In this document: positions 1-7,355 of the stretch, one piece after another
Layout: each line of letters starts with the position of its first letter
Numbering within the stretch: position 1 is the stretch's first letter
NCBI GenBank assembly: GCA_024277835.1
Contig: JAJRUK010000404.1
Coordinates: 1-12,304, forward strand
Origin: Planctomycetota bacterium
Lineage (GTDB): Bacteria; Planctomycetota; Phycisphaerae; UBA1845
Direction: 5' to 3'
DNA: 12,304 bases
Translations under genes and position numbers: made by a program
The notes under the pieces: generated by a model
Database searches by the model: none
Told to the model about the DNA's origin: nothing
Seen by the model: only the letters and a program-made list of their open reading frames with translations

Positions 1-36
1 GTCGTTTCGATCGATCTTGTTCGGTCTGTCGTTGCA

Positions 37-882
37 ATGAGCGGAACAAACATGGCGCGTTTGACGATCGGCGGGGCGATGTCGTGCGACGTCTCGCGTC
101 CGTCTATGATCGCTCCGACGCGAAGTGAAACAAATCGACAGCGAGATGGATCGCATTTTCCTCGTTCAAAGACTGGTTCGGGGCCTGACCGCGGTTCGGC
201 GAGCGATTCGCCGAGGACACTGCGCGGAGCTGTCATCGACTTTTGCAATGCCCGGGTGTCACGATACGGCGGGACTGCGGACGTGACGTTCGGTCGGACG
301 GCGGACCGTTTGCTGGAGCTTGCGGAACCGGAGTACACATTCAAGGTGCGCAGCACCGGGACGCTTGCGGTCGGGCTGGTTCCGCTGGAGGTCAGCGTAT
401 TCGCGAACAAGCGAATGGTTCAAACGGTCCCGATGGTCGTTCAAGTCATGATGAATCGTAGCGTACTTGTAGCGCGGCGGACGATTAATCAGGGCGCGTC
501 GATCGGGTCTGTTGACCTGGAGCGTGTCGAACTTTCGTTTAACCGCGCGGACGCCGTCGGGATGGCGGACGCGTCACAAGCGATCGGGCAGCGAGCACGG
601 CGCGTGATTACGGCGGGGATGGCTATTCAATCGGACATGCTCGAACCGGTTCCGGTGGTTCGACGGGGACAGCTCGTGACACTCACATCCGTGTCGGGTT
701 CGATTCACATTGTCACGACAGGAAAAGCGGGTGCGGACGGACTTGTTGGCGATCTCATTAAGGTTCGATCGGTCGAGGATCGCAAAGTTGAGTACGACGC
801 GGTCGTGACGAGTCCAGGGCATGTACAGATAGGCGGCGGCAGCGCGGTTCCATATCGCGTTGCCCTTGGAGGGGGATCATAA
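37..882 (+). CDS. flgA: FlgA, flagellar P-ring assembly chaperone
   Basis: FlgA is a periplasmic chaperone that helps FlgI assemble into the P-ring around the rod. The C-terminal half fits the SAF/ChapFlgA family: residues about 141-205 have the pattern V-L-V-A-R-R-T-I-N-Q-G followed by a DLE motif, and residues 205-266 carry the G-x-x-V-x-L tract and the final V-x-x-P-G-H-V-Q-I-G strand. Residues 60-140 look like the FlgA N-terminal domain. Residues 1-60 are polar and Arg/Ser-rich with no clear signal peptide, although FlgA must be exported. The start is uncertain: no Shine-Dalgarno precedes the ATG at 37, an alternative ATG lies at 52, and this frame is open to the left edge, so the true start may lie outside the window. 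A TGA in another frame overlaps the ATG at 37 (ATGA), which would fit coupling to an upstream gene. The stop overlaps flgH (TAATG). Identity is confident; the N-terminus is not. Confidence 0.85.
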   Translation: MSGTNMARLTIGGAMSCDVSRPSMIAPTRSETNRQRDGSHFPRSKTGSGPDRGSASDSPRTLRGAVIDFCNARVSRYGGTADVTFGRTADRLLELAEPEYTFKVRSTGTLAVGLVPLEVSVFANKRMVQTVPMVVQVMMNRSVLVARRTINQGASIGSVDLERVELSFNRADAVGMADASQAIGQRARRVITAGMAIQSDMLEPVPVVRRGQLVTLTSVSGSIHIVTTGKAGADGLVGDLIKVRSVEDRKVEYDAVVTSPGHVQIGGGSAVPYRVALGGGS

Positions 883-1595
883 TGCGAAATATAGCGATCA
901 TGCTCAGTCTTTTGTTGTTCTTGAGTGCGTCGCCGACGGCACTTGCGCAGAAGTCGTCGCTCGGTGCAAAGCATCGAGCGGACGTCGCAAAGAACCCGCG
1001 CCCGAAGGCTCCTCGTGAACTGCGCGTGCGTAAACGCAATCTGGTCTACGAGCAGTACGGATGGACGGCTTCTCCTGCGGCGCCACCTCGTACATTTAAG
1101 CCAGGCGACTTGATCACCGTAATCGTTCGCGAGCAGCGAACCTACGAAGCGGACGCGGACCTGCAAACGCGCAAGCAACTTACGCTCAAAAGCGAGCTTG
1201 AAGCTTTCATTCGACCGATCGATCGAGGGTTGGGAGCTGCGACCTTTCGCCGTGGCAAGCCCAACATCGACTATAAGTTGAATCAGCAGCTTCGAAACCA
1301 GGGCGAATTGAATCGCGAAGACCGCCTGACATTTCGTCTGACCGGTCGACTTCTCGACGTGAAGCCCAACGGGCAGCTTGTTGTCGAGGGCCGAGCACGT
1401 GTCATTCACGACGAAGAAGTAAGCGACATCACGATCACGGGCATCTGCCGAAAAGAAGACGTTACGCCAGACAACACCGTACTAAGTACGCAGCTCGCGG
1501 AGAAGGTCGTCAAGGTTGATAACAATGGTGCGCTCCGCGCCACGTCGTCGCGCGGGTGGTTCCACAAAATTTCTGATCTGATCTCGCCGTATTAG
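882..1595 (+). CDS. flgH: FlgH, flagellar L-ring protein
   Basis: FlgH forms the L-ring, the outer-membrane bushing of the flagellar rod. The 237-residue length is normal. A clear signal peptide spans residues 1-22 (hydrophobic core I-A-I-M-L-S-L-L-L-F-L) and ends in A-L-A before Gln23, a type I signal peptidase site. Family features are P-G-D-L-I-T-V-I-V (residues 74-82), a long amphipathic strand region at 85-110, F-R-L-T-G-R-L-L-D-V with N-G-Q-L-V-V-E-G (151-170), and the C-terminal I-T-G-I-C-R-K-E-D-V-x-x-D-N-T-V block (185-200). In enterobacteria FlgH is a lipoprotein; here no lipobox cysteine is present and the only Cys is at residue 189. The start ATG shares its A with the flgA stop and follows a purine-rich GGAGGGGG. 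It lies in the flgA-flgH-flgI run and is probably cotranscribed with them. Confidence 0.96.
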   Translation: MRNIAIMLSLLLFLSASPTALAQKSSLGAKHRADVAKNPRPKAPRELRVRKRNLVYEQYGWTASPAAPPRTFKPGDLITVIVREQRTYEADADLQTRKQLTLKSELEAFIRPIDRGLGAATFRRGKPNIDYKLNQQLRNQGELNREDRLTFRLTGRLLDVKPNGQLVVEGRARVIHDEEVSDITITGICRKEDVTPDNTVLSTQLAEKVVKVDNNGALRATSSRGWFHKISDLISPY

Positions 1596-1597
1596 AA

Positions 1598-2731
1598 ATG
1601 GATATCATGCGAACGCTCTTAACAACGCTATGTTTCCTTGCCACGTGTTCCGTTGTGCATGGGCAGCTTCCAACGGCGCGCGTCGGCGATCTGACCCACC
1701 TGCAGGGGCAGGGGCGTAACGTGATTGTTGGTCACGGACTCGTGACGGGTCTCAACGGGACAGGTGACGGTAGTCAGTACATTCCGACGATGCGCCAGCT
1801 TGCCGAGTTGATGCGTCGTTTTGGCGTGCAAGTCGATTCGATCGAAGACGTCGAAGCGAGTAAGAACACCGCGGTGGTGATGCTTGAGGCGACCATCCCT
1901 GACCACGGGGTGCGCGAGGGCGAGCTTCTCGATGTTCAAGTCACTGCGGTGGCTGCAAAAAGTCTGGTGGGCGGTCGTTTGATCGCGACGCCGCTCATCT
2001 ATCACGATCGTAACGTGCAGGGACTCTTCGCGTTCGCGTCGGGGCGGATCATCGTCGAGGGCGATACGGTGACGGCGGGGTTCATTCGCGACGGGGCGCG
2101 GCTTGAGCGAGATGTGTTTATTAACGTCGTCGCGACCGGCGATAAGTTGCGATCGGTCGGGATCATGAGTCCATTTGTGAATGAGAAAGAGACATACATC
2201 ACGCTTGTCATTGACGACGCGCATGCTGGCTGGTCGATGGCGACGGCGATTGCGCAGGCGGTTGATAAGGAACTCAGCATCTCAGCCGATGCAGACCGCG
2301 TAGCCCTTGCAATTGATGGAAAGAATGTGGTCGTGCTCTTGCCTGCGCATCAGCGCGGTGACCCCGCATCGTGGATTCGCGATGTCGAGCGAACACCGAT
2401 TCTCATGGAGTCCGGCGAGGCGCGCGTTACGATCAATCGGAGGGCGGGGACGATTGTCGTGACGGGCGAGACGCGCATTTCCCCGGTGATCGTCTCGCAG
2501 ATGGGTTTGACGTTGACGGTGGCGGCGAGCAATCAGCAGGGCATCGGTCGACCCGTTGTCGAGGAGCAGAATTTCATCGCAGTTGATACGGAGCGCAACC
2601 GCGAGGCGAATGTGCGCGATCTACTCGAGGCGCTGAACCGGTTGAAGGTTCCGTTTTTGGATCGCGTATCGATTTTGGAAGAGATTCATCGTGCAGGGAA
2701 ACTCCACGCACGTTTGATGTACGAGGGCTAA
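1598..2731 (+). CDS. flgI: FlgI, flagellar P-ring protein
   Basis: FlgI polymerises in the periplasm into the P-ring around the distal rod, at the peptidoglycan layer. The 377-residue length is typical. The hallmark N-terminal region is present: R-V-G-D-L-T-H-L-Q-G (28-37), then V-G-H-G-L-V-T-G-L-N-G-T-G-D (44-57), the strongest FlgI signature. The protein ends in a conserved-type V-R-D-L-L-E-A-L-N-R-L-K segment before a short L-H-A-R-L-M tail. A signal peptide covers about residues 1-22 (core L-L-T-T-L-C-F-L-A-T). The start is either the ATG at 1598, two bases after the flgH stop, or the ATG at 1607; the latter gives M-R-T-L-L, a more conventional signal-peptide start, and neither has a strong Shine-Dalgarno. 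Translation is probably coupled to flgH. The stop overlaps the next gene (TAATG). Confidence 0.97.
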   Translation: MDIMRTLLTTLCFLATCSVVHGQLPTARVGDLTHLQGQGRNVIVGHGLVTGLNGTGDGSQYIPTMRQLAELMRRFGVQVDSIEDVEASKNTAVVMLEATIPDHGVREGELLDVQVTAVAAKSLVGGRLIATPLIYHDRNVQGLFAFASGRIIVEGDTVTAGFIRDGARLERDVFINVVATGDKLRSVGIMSPFVNEKETYITLVIDDAHAGWSMATAIAQAVDKELSISADADRVALAIDGKNVVVLLPAHQRGDPASWIRDVERTPILMESGEARVTINRRAGTIVVTGETRISPVIVSQMGLTLTVAASNQQGIGRPVVEEQNFIAVDTERNREANVRDLLEALNRLKVPFLDRVSILEEIHRAGKLHARLMYEG

Positions 2732-3075
2732 TGATGCAGGGTGTTTCTGAATTACGATCGGTGTCGCCGGCGAAGCCACGTGTTGAGCCTGCCCCAAGGA
2801 ACAAGCAGCTCGACGAGGCAACGCGTACGCTTGTCGGGTCGGTGTTCTACGGGGCGCTTTTGAAAACGATGCGCGACAGCGAGATGAAGGGCGAGATCGG
2901 CCACGGCGGACGCGGCGAGGAAGTGTTCGGCGCGCAACTCGACGCGATGCTCGCGGAGCGGGCGGGCAAAGCAACCAAGGGCGGACTGGCCGACGTGATT
3001 TACAAGTCCCTTGAGAAACAGCAAGGATTACGGGACGCGGCGAAGCTTTCCTCAGCGACAGGTGGTTTGATATGA
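2731..3075 (+). CDS. flgJ: FlgJ-like rod-binding protein (single domain)
   Basis: This is a 114-residue protein with the rod-binding domain of FlgJ, the cap that assembles the rod in the periplasm. Residues 32-55 (L-V-G-S-V-F-Y-G-A-L-L-K-T-M-R) match the family's F-E-x-x-F-L-x-x-M-L-K-x-M-R helix, and residues 64-96 carry D-A-M-L-A-E followed by G-G-L-A-D-V-I-Y-K-S-L, the usual G-L-A-x-x-I helix. The C-terminal peptidoglycan hydrolase domain of enterobacterial FlgJ is absent, so rod penetration of the wall must depend on a separate enzyme. The ATG at 2731 overlaps the flgI stop and a second in-frame ATG follows at once at 2734. The TGA stop overlaps the flgN start (ATGA), which suggests coupled translation. 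There is no signal peptide, as expected for a type III exported protein. Position between flgI and flgN supports the call. Confidence 0.88.
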   Translation: MMQGVSELRSVSPAKPRVEPAPRNKQLDEATRTLVGSVFYGALLKTMRDSEMKGEIGHGGRGEEVFGAQLDAMLAERAGKATKGGLADVIYKSLEKQQGLRDAAKLSSATGGLI

Positions 3076-3611
3076 AGCGGGTGATACGTCAGAAACCGGC
3101 GAAAAGTGGGACGCGAGTCCGCGACCTGGTGCGGCTGTTGGATCAGATGGCATCGTTGTATGGGCAGATGTTTACATTCATCGACGAGAAGCTGGCGGCG
3201 ATGCGGCGGTCGGATGATGTCGCGATGACAAGCGCTAGCGGGAAAGAGCAGTTGCTGGCGGATCGACTCGCAGAGCGCGAGGGGTTGCGAAAGCAGTTAA
3301 TGGATGCGGTCGGCGAAGAAATAGGTCTGGCGAGTAAGTCGGGGCGTCGGTTGACGGTGTCGCAGCTTGCGAACCGGTTGACCGGTGCAGACAAGGCGGC
3401 GCTGCTTGCATCAGCCGACCGTCTGCGACAACAAGTTGCGAAAGTATCCCAGGCGAATCGCGTCGCGGGCGTTGTGGCTCGCGAAGTGGTGAACCATCTT
3501 CGATGGATTTTCGCCGCGGTTCGCCCCGGTGATGAAAAACCGACCGGGTATTCGAAATCGGGTGTGGTGATGTCGCAATCGGCGGGGCCGATGTTTGACG
3601 CGGTTGGCTGA
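3072..3611 (+). CDS. flgN: FlgN-type export chaperone for FlgK/FlgL
   Basis: FlgN is a cytoplasmic chaperone that binds the C-terminal helices of FlgK and FlgL and delivers them to the flagellar type III export gate. The 179-residue product is nearly all helical: a first long helix at 15-45 (V-R-D-L-V-R-L-L-D-Q-M, then Y-G-Q-M-F-T-F-I-D-E-K), a charged helix at about 55-85 containing L-A-E-R-E-G-L-R-K-Q-L, and a third at about 110-155. This three-helix layout, with a Y near the first helix and an L-x-E-R-E-x-L-R-x-x-L segment in the second, is the usual FlgN pattern. The C-terminal tail is short and polar with a Y-S-K-S-G motif. The ATG overlaps the flgJ stop by one base of shift (ATGA). It lies directly before both clients, flgK and flgL. 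Sequence conservation in this family is low, so part of the confidence rests on context. Confidence 0.85.
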   Translation: MKRVIRQKPAKSGTRVRDLVRLLDQMASLYGQMFTFIDEKLAAMRRSDDVAMTSASGKEQLLADRLAEREGLRKQLMDAVGEEIGLASKSGRRLTVSQLANRLTGADKAALLASADRLRQQVAKVSQANRVAGVVAREVVNHLRWIFAAVRPGDEKPTGYSKSGVVMSQSAGPMFDAVG

Positions 3612-3634
3612 TTGCGAAAGCGAGTGATGAACCA

Positions 3635-5368
3635 ATGGGTTTGATGAACTCAGCATTACAGATCGGGCGAAGCGCTCTTCTGACGTATCAGGGAGCGTTG
3701 CAGACCGTTGGTAGCAATATCAGCAGTGCAGCTGCGCCTGATTATACGCGATTGAATCCGATGCTCGGTCCGATTCAGGGCGGGCTGTCGGGTACGGACC
3801 TTGAGCCAGGTGCGGGTGTCGCAATCACCGAGATCAAGCGGATGATTGACGACGCGCTTGAAGGGCGACTGCGATTGGCGATTGGCGGACAGACGGAGAG
3901 TGATGCGCGACAGGTCTCACTGGCGCAGCTAGAGACGCTGTTTGACGACGTGAGCGGTGCGGGGGTTGGCAGTCGTTTGACCGACTTCTTCGGCCTCTTT
4001 GAAGAGTTGCAGAACTCGCCGGAGGACCTTGCAACCCGCGATTTGACGCTTTCGGGCGGAGTGCTCTTGGCACAATCGCTGCAAGACCTTCGCGGGCAGT
4101 TACTTGGCTTCGGTCAGGCGATCGATTCGCAGATATCTGATTTGGTCGCGTCTGCCAACGAGCTTGCTCGGCAGATTGGTGTTCTCAATCAGGAAATCAC
4201 CACAGGCGAAGCGGGCAGGCGAAGCGAAGCCACCGCCCTGCGTGATCAGCGCGATGCGCTTCTTCGTGACCTTAGCGAAATCTTTGATGTGACCGTTCGC
4301 GAAGAACCCGATGGGGATGTGAACGTCTATATCGGTAGCGAAGCGCTCGTTCAAGGGGCGACGGTCCGCGAGTTGAAAGCGGTCCAGGATGTTGATGGCG
4401 AATTCATTCGGACGACGGCAAGGTTCGCGGATACGAATCAGCAGGTGCAGGTCAATGGCGGGCGGATGGCGGGTCTGATCGCGGCGCGCGACCTGGATGC
4501 GTACGGTCGAACGGACGAAATCGACACGCTAGCAACAGCCATCATCGCCGACGTGAATCGAATTCACGCGGACGGTCAGGGGCTGGAGGGCTTCACGTCG
4601 GTCACGGGTAGCTACGACGTTCTCGCAACAGACGCAGCCCTTGATAGCTCAGCCGCGGGTCTTGCGTTTCCGCCGCAAAGCGGGAGCTTTTTCATCACGG
4701 TGGCGGACGACGCGACGGGCACGCCGGTCTCGTATCGAATTAATGTCACGCTTGATGGAACGGCGGACGACACGACGCTGGAATCGCTTGTAGAGGATAT
4801 CAATACAAACGTTTCGGGCGCTACGGCTTCGATTACGGGCGACAATCGATTGCAGATCGTCGGTGATACCGGGTTTTCGTTTACGTTTGGTTACGACGGG
4901 CAGCAGGCGCGAAGTGATACGTCGGGCGTGCTGGCTGCTCTTGGTGTAAACAACTTTTTTCAAGGCAAAGACGCGAGCAGCATAGCGGTTTCGGAAACGC
5001 TTGTTGCGAATCCTGAACTACTCGCGGCTGCTTCGGTGTTTGTCTCCGGTGATGGTGCGAACGCGGCGAGTATCGCGGCACTCAATGCCGCAAGCAGCGA
5101 GTCGCTTCGCGGTGGCACATCGATTCAAGACTATTTTAACAGTCTTTCGGGTCGGGTCGCGGTCGATGGCTCGGCAGCGAATGCGAACATGGATGCCGCG
5201 TCGTCGGTGCTCTCGGCGCTTCAGGCGCAGAAGGAAAGCGTCAGCGGTGTAAACCTTGATGAAGAGGCTGTCTCGCTTCTGAAGTTTCAGCGAGCGTTCC
5301 AGGGCGTGACGCGGTATGTGTCGGTGGTGGATGAGTTGCTGGGCGAGCTAATCGCCCTGGTTCGGTAA
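3635..5368 (+). CDS. flgK: FlgK, hook-filament junction protein 1 (HAP1)
   Basis: FlgK forms the first junction zone between hook and filament and is exported through the flagellar type III channel. It has 577 residues against about 550 in enterobacteria. The N-terminal D0 helix is clear: residues 4-39 contain N-S-A-L-Q-I-G-R-S-A-L and V-G-S-N-I-S-S-A-A-A-P-D-Y-T-R, the equivalent of the family N-I-A-N-x-x-x-P-G-Y-x-R motif. The C-terminal D0 helix at 538-577 (G-V-N-L-D-E-E-A-V-S-L-L-K-F-Q-R-A-F-Q) is also canonical. Residues 348-410 form a beta-rich insert (G-S-F-F-I-T-V-A-D-D, later L-E-S-L-V-E-D-I-N-T) resembling flagellin-IN modules. The start is the ATG at 3635 or at 3644; the latter gives M-N-S-A-L, closer to the usual FlgK N-terminus. 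No strong Shine-Dalgarno is seen; a weak GAG lies upstream. The gap to flgN is 23 bp and flgL follows after 46 bp. Confidence 0.96.
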   Translation: MGLMNSALQIGRSALLTYQGALQTVGSNISSAAAPDYTRLNPMLGPIQGGLSGTDLEPGAGVAITEIKRMIDDALEGRLRLAIGGQTESDARQVSLAQLETLFDDVSGAGVGSRLTDFFGLFEELQNSPEDLATRDLTLSGGVLLAQSLQDLRGQLLGFGQAIDSQISDLVASANELARQIGVLNQEITTGEAGRRSEATALRDQRDALLRDLSEIFDVTVREEPDGDVNVYIGSEALVQGATVRELKAVQDVDGEFIRTTARFADTNQQVQVNGGRMAGLIAARDLDAYGRTDEIDTLATAIIADVNRIHADGQGLEGFTSVTGSYDVLATDAALDSSAAGLAFPPQSGSFFITVADDATGTPVSYRINVTLDGTADDTTLESLVEDINTNVSGATASITGDNRLQIVGDTGFSFTFGYDGQQARSDTSGVLAALGVNNFFQGKDASSIAVSETLVANPELLAAASVFVSGDGANAASIAALNAASSESLRGGTSIQDYFNSLSGRVAVDGSAANANMDAASSVLSALQAQKESVSGVNLDEEAVSLLKFQRAFQGVTRYVSVVDELLGELIALVR

Positions 5369-5414
5369 TGATGATGGAATATCTAGATAATTCAATGCGA
5401 GAGGAGTTTGGGCG

Positions 5415-7355
5415 ATGGCAATAAGTCCGGTCAACGTATCTCGTATCAGTCAGAACTTGCAGACCAATAGCGTGATCGAATCGCTGCGAGGGACGCAGCG
5501 TGATCTGTTTCGCGTACAGGCGCAGATCGCCTCGGGGCGGTCGTTTCTAGCGCCCAGCGATGATCCGGTGCGGGCTGCACGCGTGCTCGACCTGACGCAA
5601 TCGCTACGCCGCCAGCAGCAGTTCGTTTCAAATGTGCAGCAAGGCGACTCGAATCTGGCAGCCGCGGATTCGTCGATGTCGGAGATTAGCGGGCTATTGA
5701 TTGAGGCGTCGGTTCTTGCTAGTTCGATGGTGAGTAATCTGACAAGCGAAGCGGAACGCGAGGCGACGGCAGAAGTTGTTGCTTCGATTCGCAACCAGTT
5801 GAAGATCGTCGGGAATCGCGAGTTCAACGGTCGATTCATCTTCGGCGGTCGCAACGTAACGGATCAGCCATTCGTCGATGCTTTGGGCGGGGTTGCGTAC
5901 GTCGGTGATCTCGGCGAAATGTTTACACGGATTAGCGAAAATTTGTTCGCCGCAGTGAACGTTCCGGGAAGTCGTGCGTTTGATGCGCTATCGGATCAAA
6001 TCGCCAGCGGTGTTGATCTGACGCCTGTGCTAACCGGTGATGTGCGACTCGAAGATATCTCCGGGGCGGTCGGCGGGGCGATCTCAACGGGCGTCCTGGT
6101 ACTCAACGAGTCTAGCGGTGCAGGTGTTTTCAAGGCTGATCTATCAAAGGCAGACACCATCGGCGACGTGGCGGATGCGATCACCGCGGCAGCGACAGCC
6201 GCGGGTTCGACCCTGACCGCCGAAGTGACCGACACAGGGCTGACGATCACGCCGGGTTCGAGTGATGTGACGGTTACCGATCAGAGCAACGGAACGGTTG
6301 CCTCAGACCTCGGGATTCTCACGAAAGACGCAACGAGCGCCGCCATCGCGGGTCTTGCACTCACGCCACGCATTACGCGTCTCACGGCAGTCGATGCGCT
6401 CAAGAACGGTGCAGGAATCGATCTCGATAACGGATTCATTATCACCAACGGTGCTGATCCGGTGACGGTTGACATCAGCGATGCCAAGACCGTGCAGGAC
6501 ATTATCAACGCGATCAACAACTCGGGTACGTTCGTGATGGCGCGTGTCAGCGATGACGGTACGCGCATCGACGTGTTCAATACGGTGTCGGGGACGTCTC
6601 TGACAATCGGAGAAAACGACGGGACGACCGCGACAGACCTTGGCATTCGCACCTTCGACACAGCCACGCCGCTTTCAAGTTTGAACTTCGGCGATGGTGT
6701 GACGACGCGCGACGGGTTGATGGACCTGCAAGTTGTTGCCAAGGACGGCACCACGGTGGACGTCAACCTCGACGGTGCCGTGACGGTTGGAGACGTACTC
6801 ACCAAGATCAACGAGGCCGCGACGGATGCGGGCGTCGGCGTGAAGGCGTCCTTCGCGACCGTGGGTAACGGAATCATCATTGAAGATTCGACGGGCGGTG
6901 CCGGGGATTTGTCGGTGAATTTCGCCGACACGTCCGAGGCTGCGATCGATCTGGGTATTTTCTCGCAAACGACGGGTACGGATACGACGCTCGTGGGCGG
7001 CGACGTGAACCCGACGCGGACAGATGGGATCATCGGCGCGCTCATCGACCTCGAAGCCGCGCTTCGAAACGATGATACGCAAGGAATAACCAAGGCCGGT
7101 GCTCGCCTGGAGGAGCTTCGTGCGGAAATCATTCGCGTTCGCGGCGTCATTGGCGCGCGGTCGCGGGCGATGGAGTCCAAGCGCATACAGTTGCAGGATG
7201 CGTCCTCAACGGCGGAAATTTTCCTATCAGAAGTACAGGACTTGGACTTCGCGGAAGCGATCACCCGGATGCAGGCGACGTTGACGCAGTCGCAGGCGAC
7301 GATGCGGACGACGCCTCTGATCATGAACCTGTCGCTCATGGATTTCCTTCGATAG
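5415..7355 (+). CDS. flgL: FlgL, hook-filament junction protein 3, enlarged
   Basis: FlgL is the second junction protein, linking FlgK to the flagellin filament. The ends are typical: residues 5-60 carry V-N-V-S-R-I-S-Q-N-L and I-A-S-G-R-S-F-L-A-P-S-D-D-P-V-R-A-A-R-V-L, the flagellin-superfamily G-x-x-x-x-x-P-S-D-D-P signature; residues 134-146 have N-R-E-F-N-G-R-F-I-F-G-G; the C-terminal coiled helices run from about 540 to 646 (L-E-A-A-L-R, R-G-V-I-G-A-R, L-D-F-A-E-A-I-T-R-M-Q). Enterobacterial FlgL is about 317 residues; this protein has 646 because a central segment (about 190-530) holds three tandem flagellin-IN-like modules. There are no cysteines. A good Shine-Dalgarno (GAGGAG) lies before the ATG. 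It is probably cotranscribed with flgK and is a FlgN client. Confidence 0.94.
   Translation: MAISPVNVSRISQNLQTNSVIESLRGTQRDLFRVQAQIASGRSFLAPSDDPVRAARVLDLTQSLRRQQQFVSNVQQGDSNLAAADSSMSEISGLLIEASVLASSMVSNLTSEAEREATAEVVASIRNQLKIVGNREFNGRFIFGGRNVTDQPFVDALGGVAYVGDLGEMFTRISENLFAAVNVPGSRAFDALSDQIASGVDLTPVLTGDVRLEDISGAVGGAISTGVLVLNESSGAGVFKADLSKADTIGDVADAITAAATAAGSTLTAEVTDTGLTITPGSSDVTVTDQSNGTVASDLGILTKDATSAAIAGLALTPRITRLTAVDALKNGAGIDLDNGFIITNGADPVTVDISDAKTVQDIINAINNSGTFVMARVSDDGTRIDVFNTVSGTSLTIGENDGTTATDLGIRTFDTATPLSSLNFGDGVTTRDGLMDLQVVAKDGTTVDVNLDGAVTVGDVLTKINEAATDAGVGVKASFATVGNGIIIEDSTGGAGDLSVNFADTSEAAIDLGIFSQTTGTDTTLVGGDVNPTRTDGIIGALIDLEAALRNDDTQGITKAGARLEELRAEIIRVRGVIGARSRAMESKRIQLQDASSTAEIFLSEVQDLDFAEAITRMQATLTQSQATMRTTPLIMNLSLMDFLR
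6090..6959 (+). repeat. Three tandem flagellin-IN-like modules inside FlgL
   Basis: At protein level the FlgL insert contains three similar blocks, residues about 226-301, 323-411 and 423-515. Each has a helix opening with a T-[IV]-x-D-[VI] core (D-T-I-G-D-V-A-D-A-I; K-T-V-Q-D-I-I-N-A-I; V-T-V-G-D-V-L-T-K-I), then a strand with the pattern L-T-A-E-V or V-M-A-R-V or V-K-A-S-F, a strand such as L-T-I or I-D-V or I-I-I, and a closing D-L-G-I (298-301, 408-411, 512-515). The period between D-L-G-I motifs is about 104-110 residues. The layout matches the flagellin hook IN motif family, which builds the surface-exposed domains of axial proteins. DNA-level identity between copies is low, so the duplications are old. 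Confidence 0.75.

Noticed and set aside
1..40. Frame ending at the TGA at 38-40 as the end of an upstream gene such as flgG
   Set aside because: The last 12 residues do not resemble a FlgG C-terminus and too little sequence is present to support a call.
1637..1648. L-A-T-C in the FlgI signal peptide read as a lipobox
   Set aside because: Thr at -1 is not a normal lipobox residue and FlgI is not a lipoprotein; the Cys lies within the hydrophobic signal segment.
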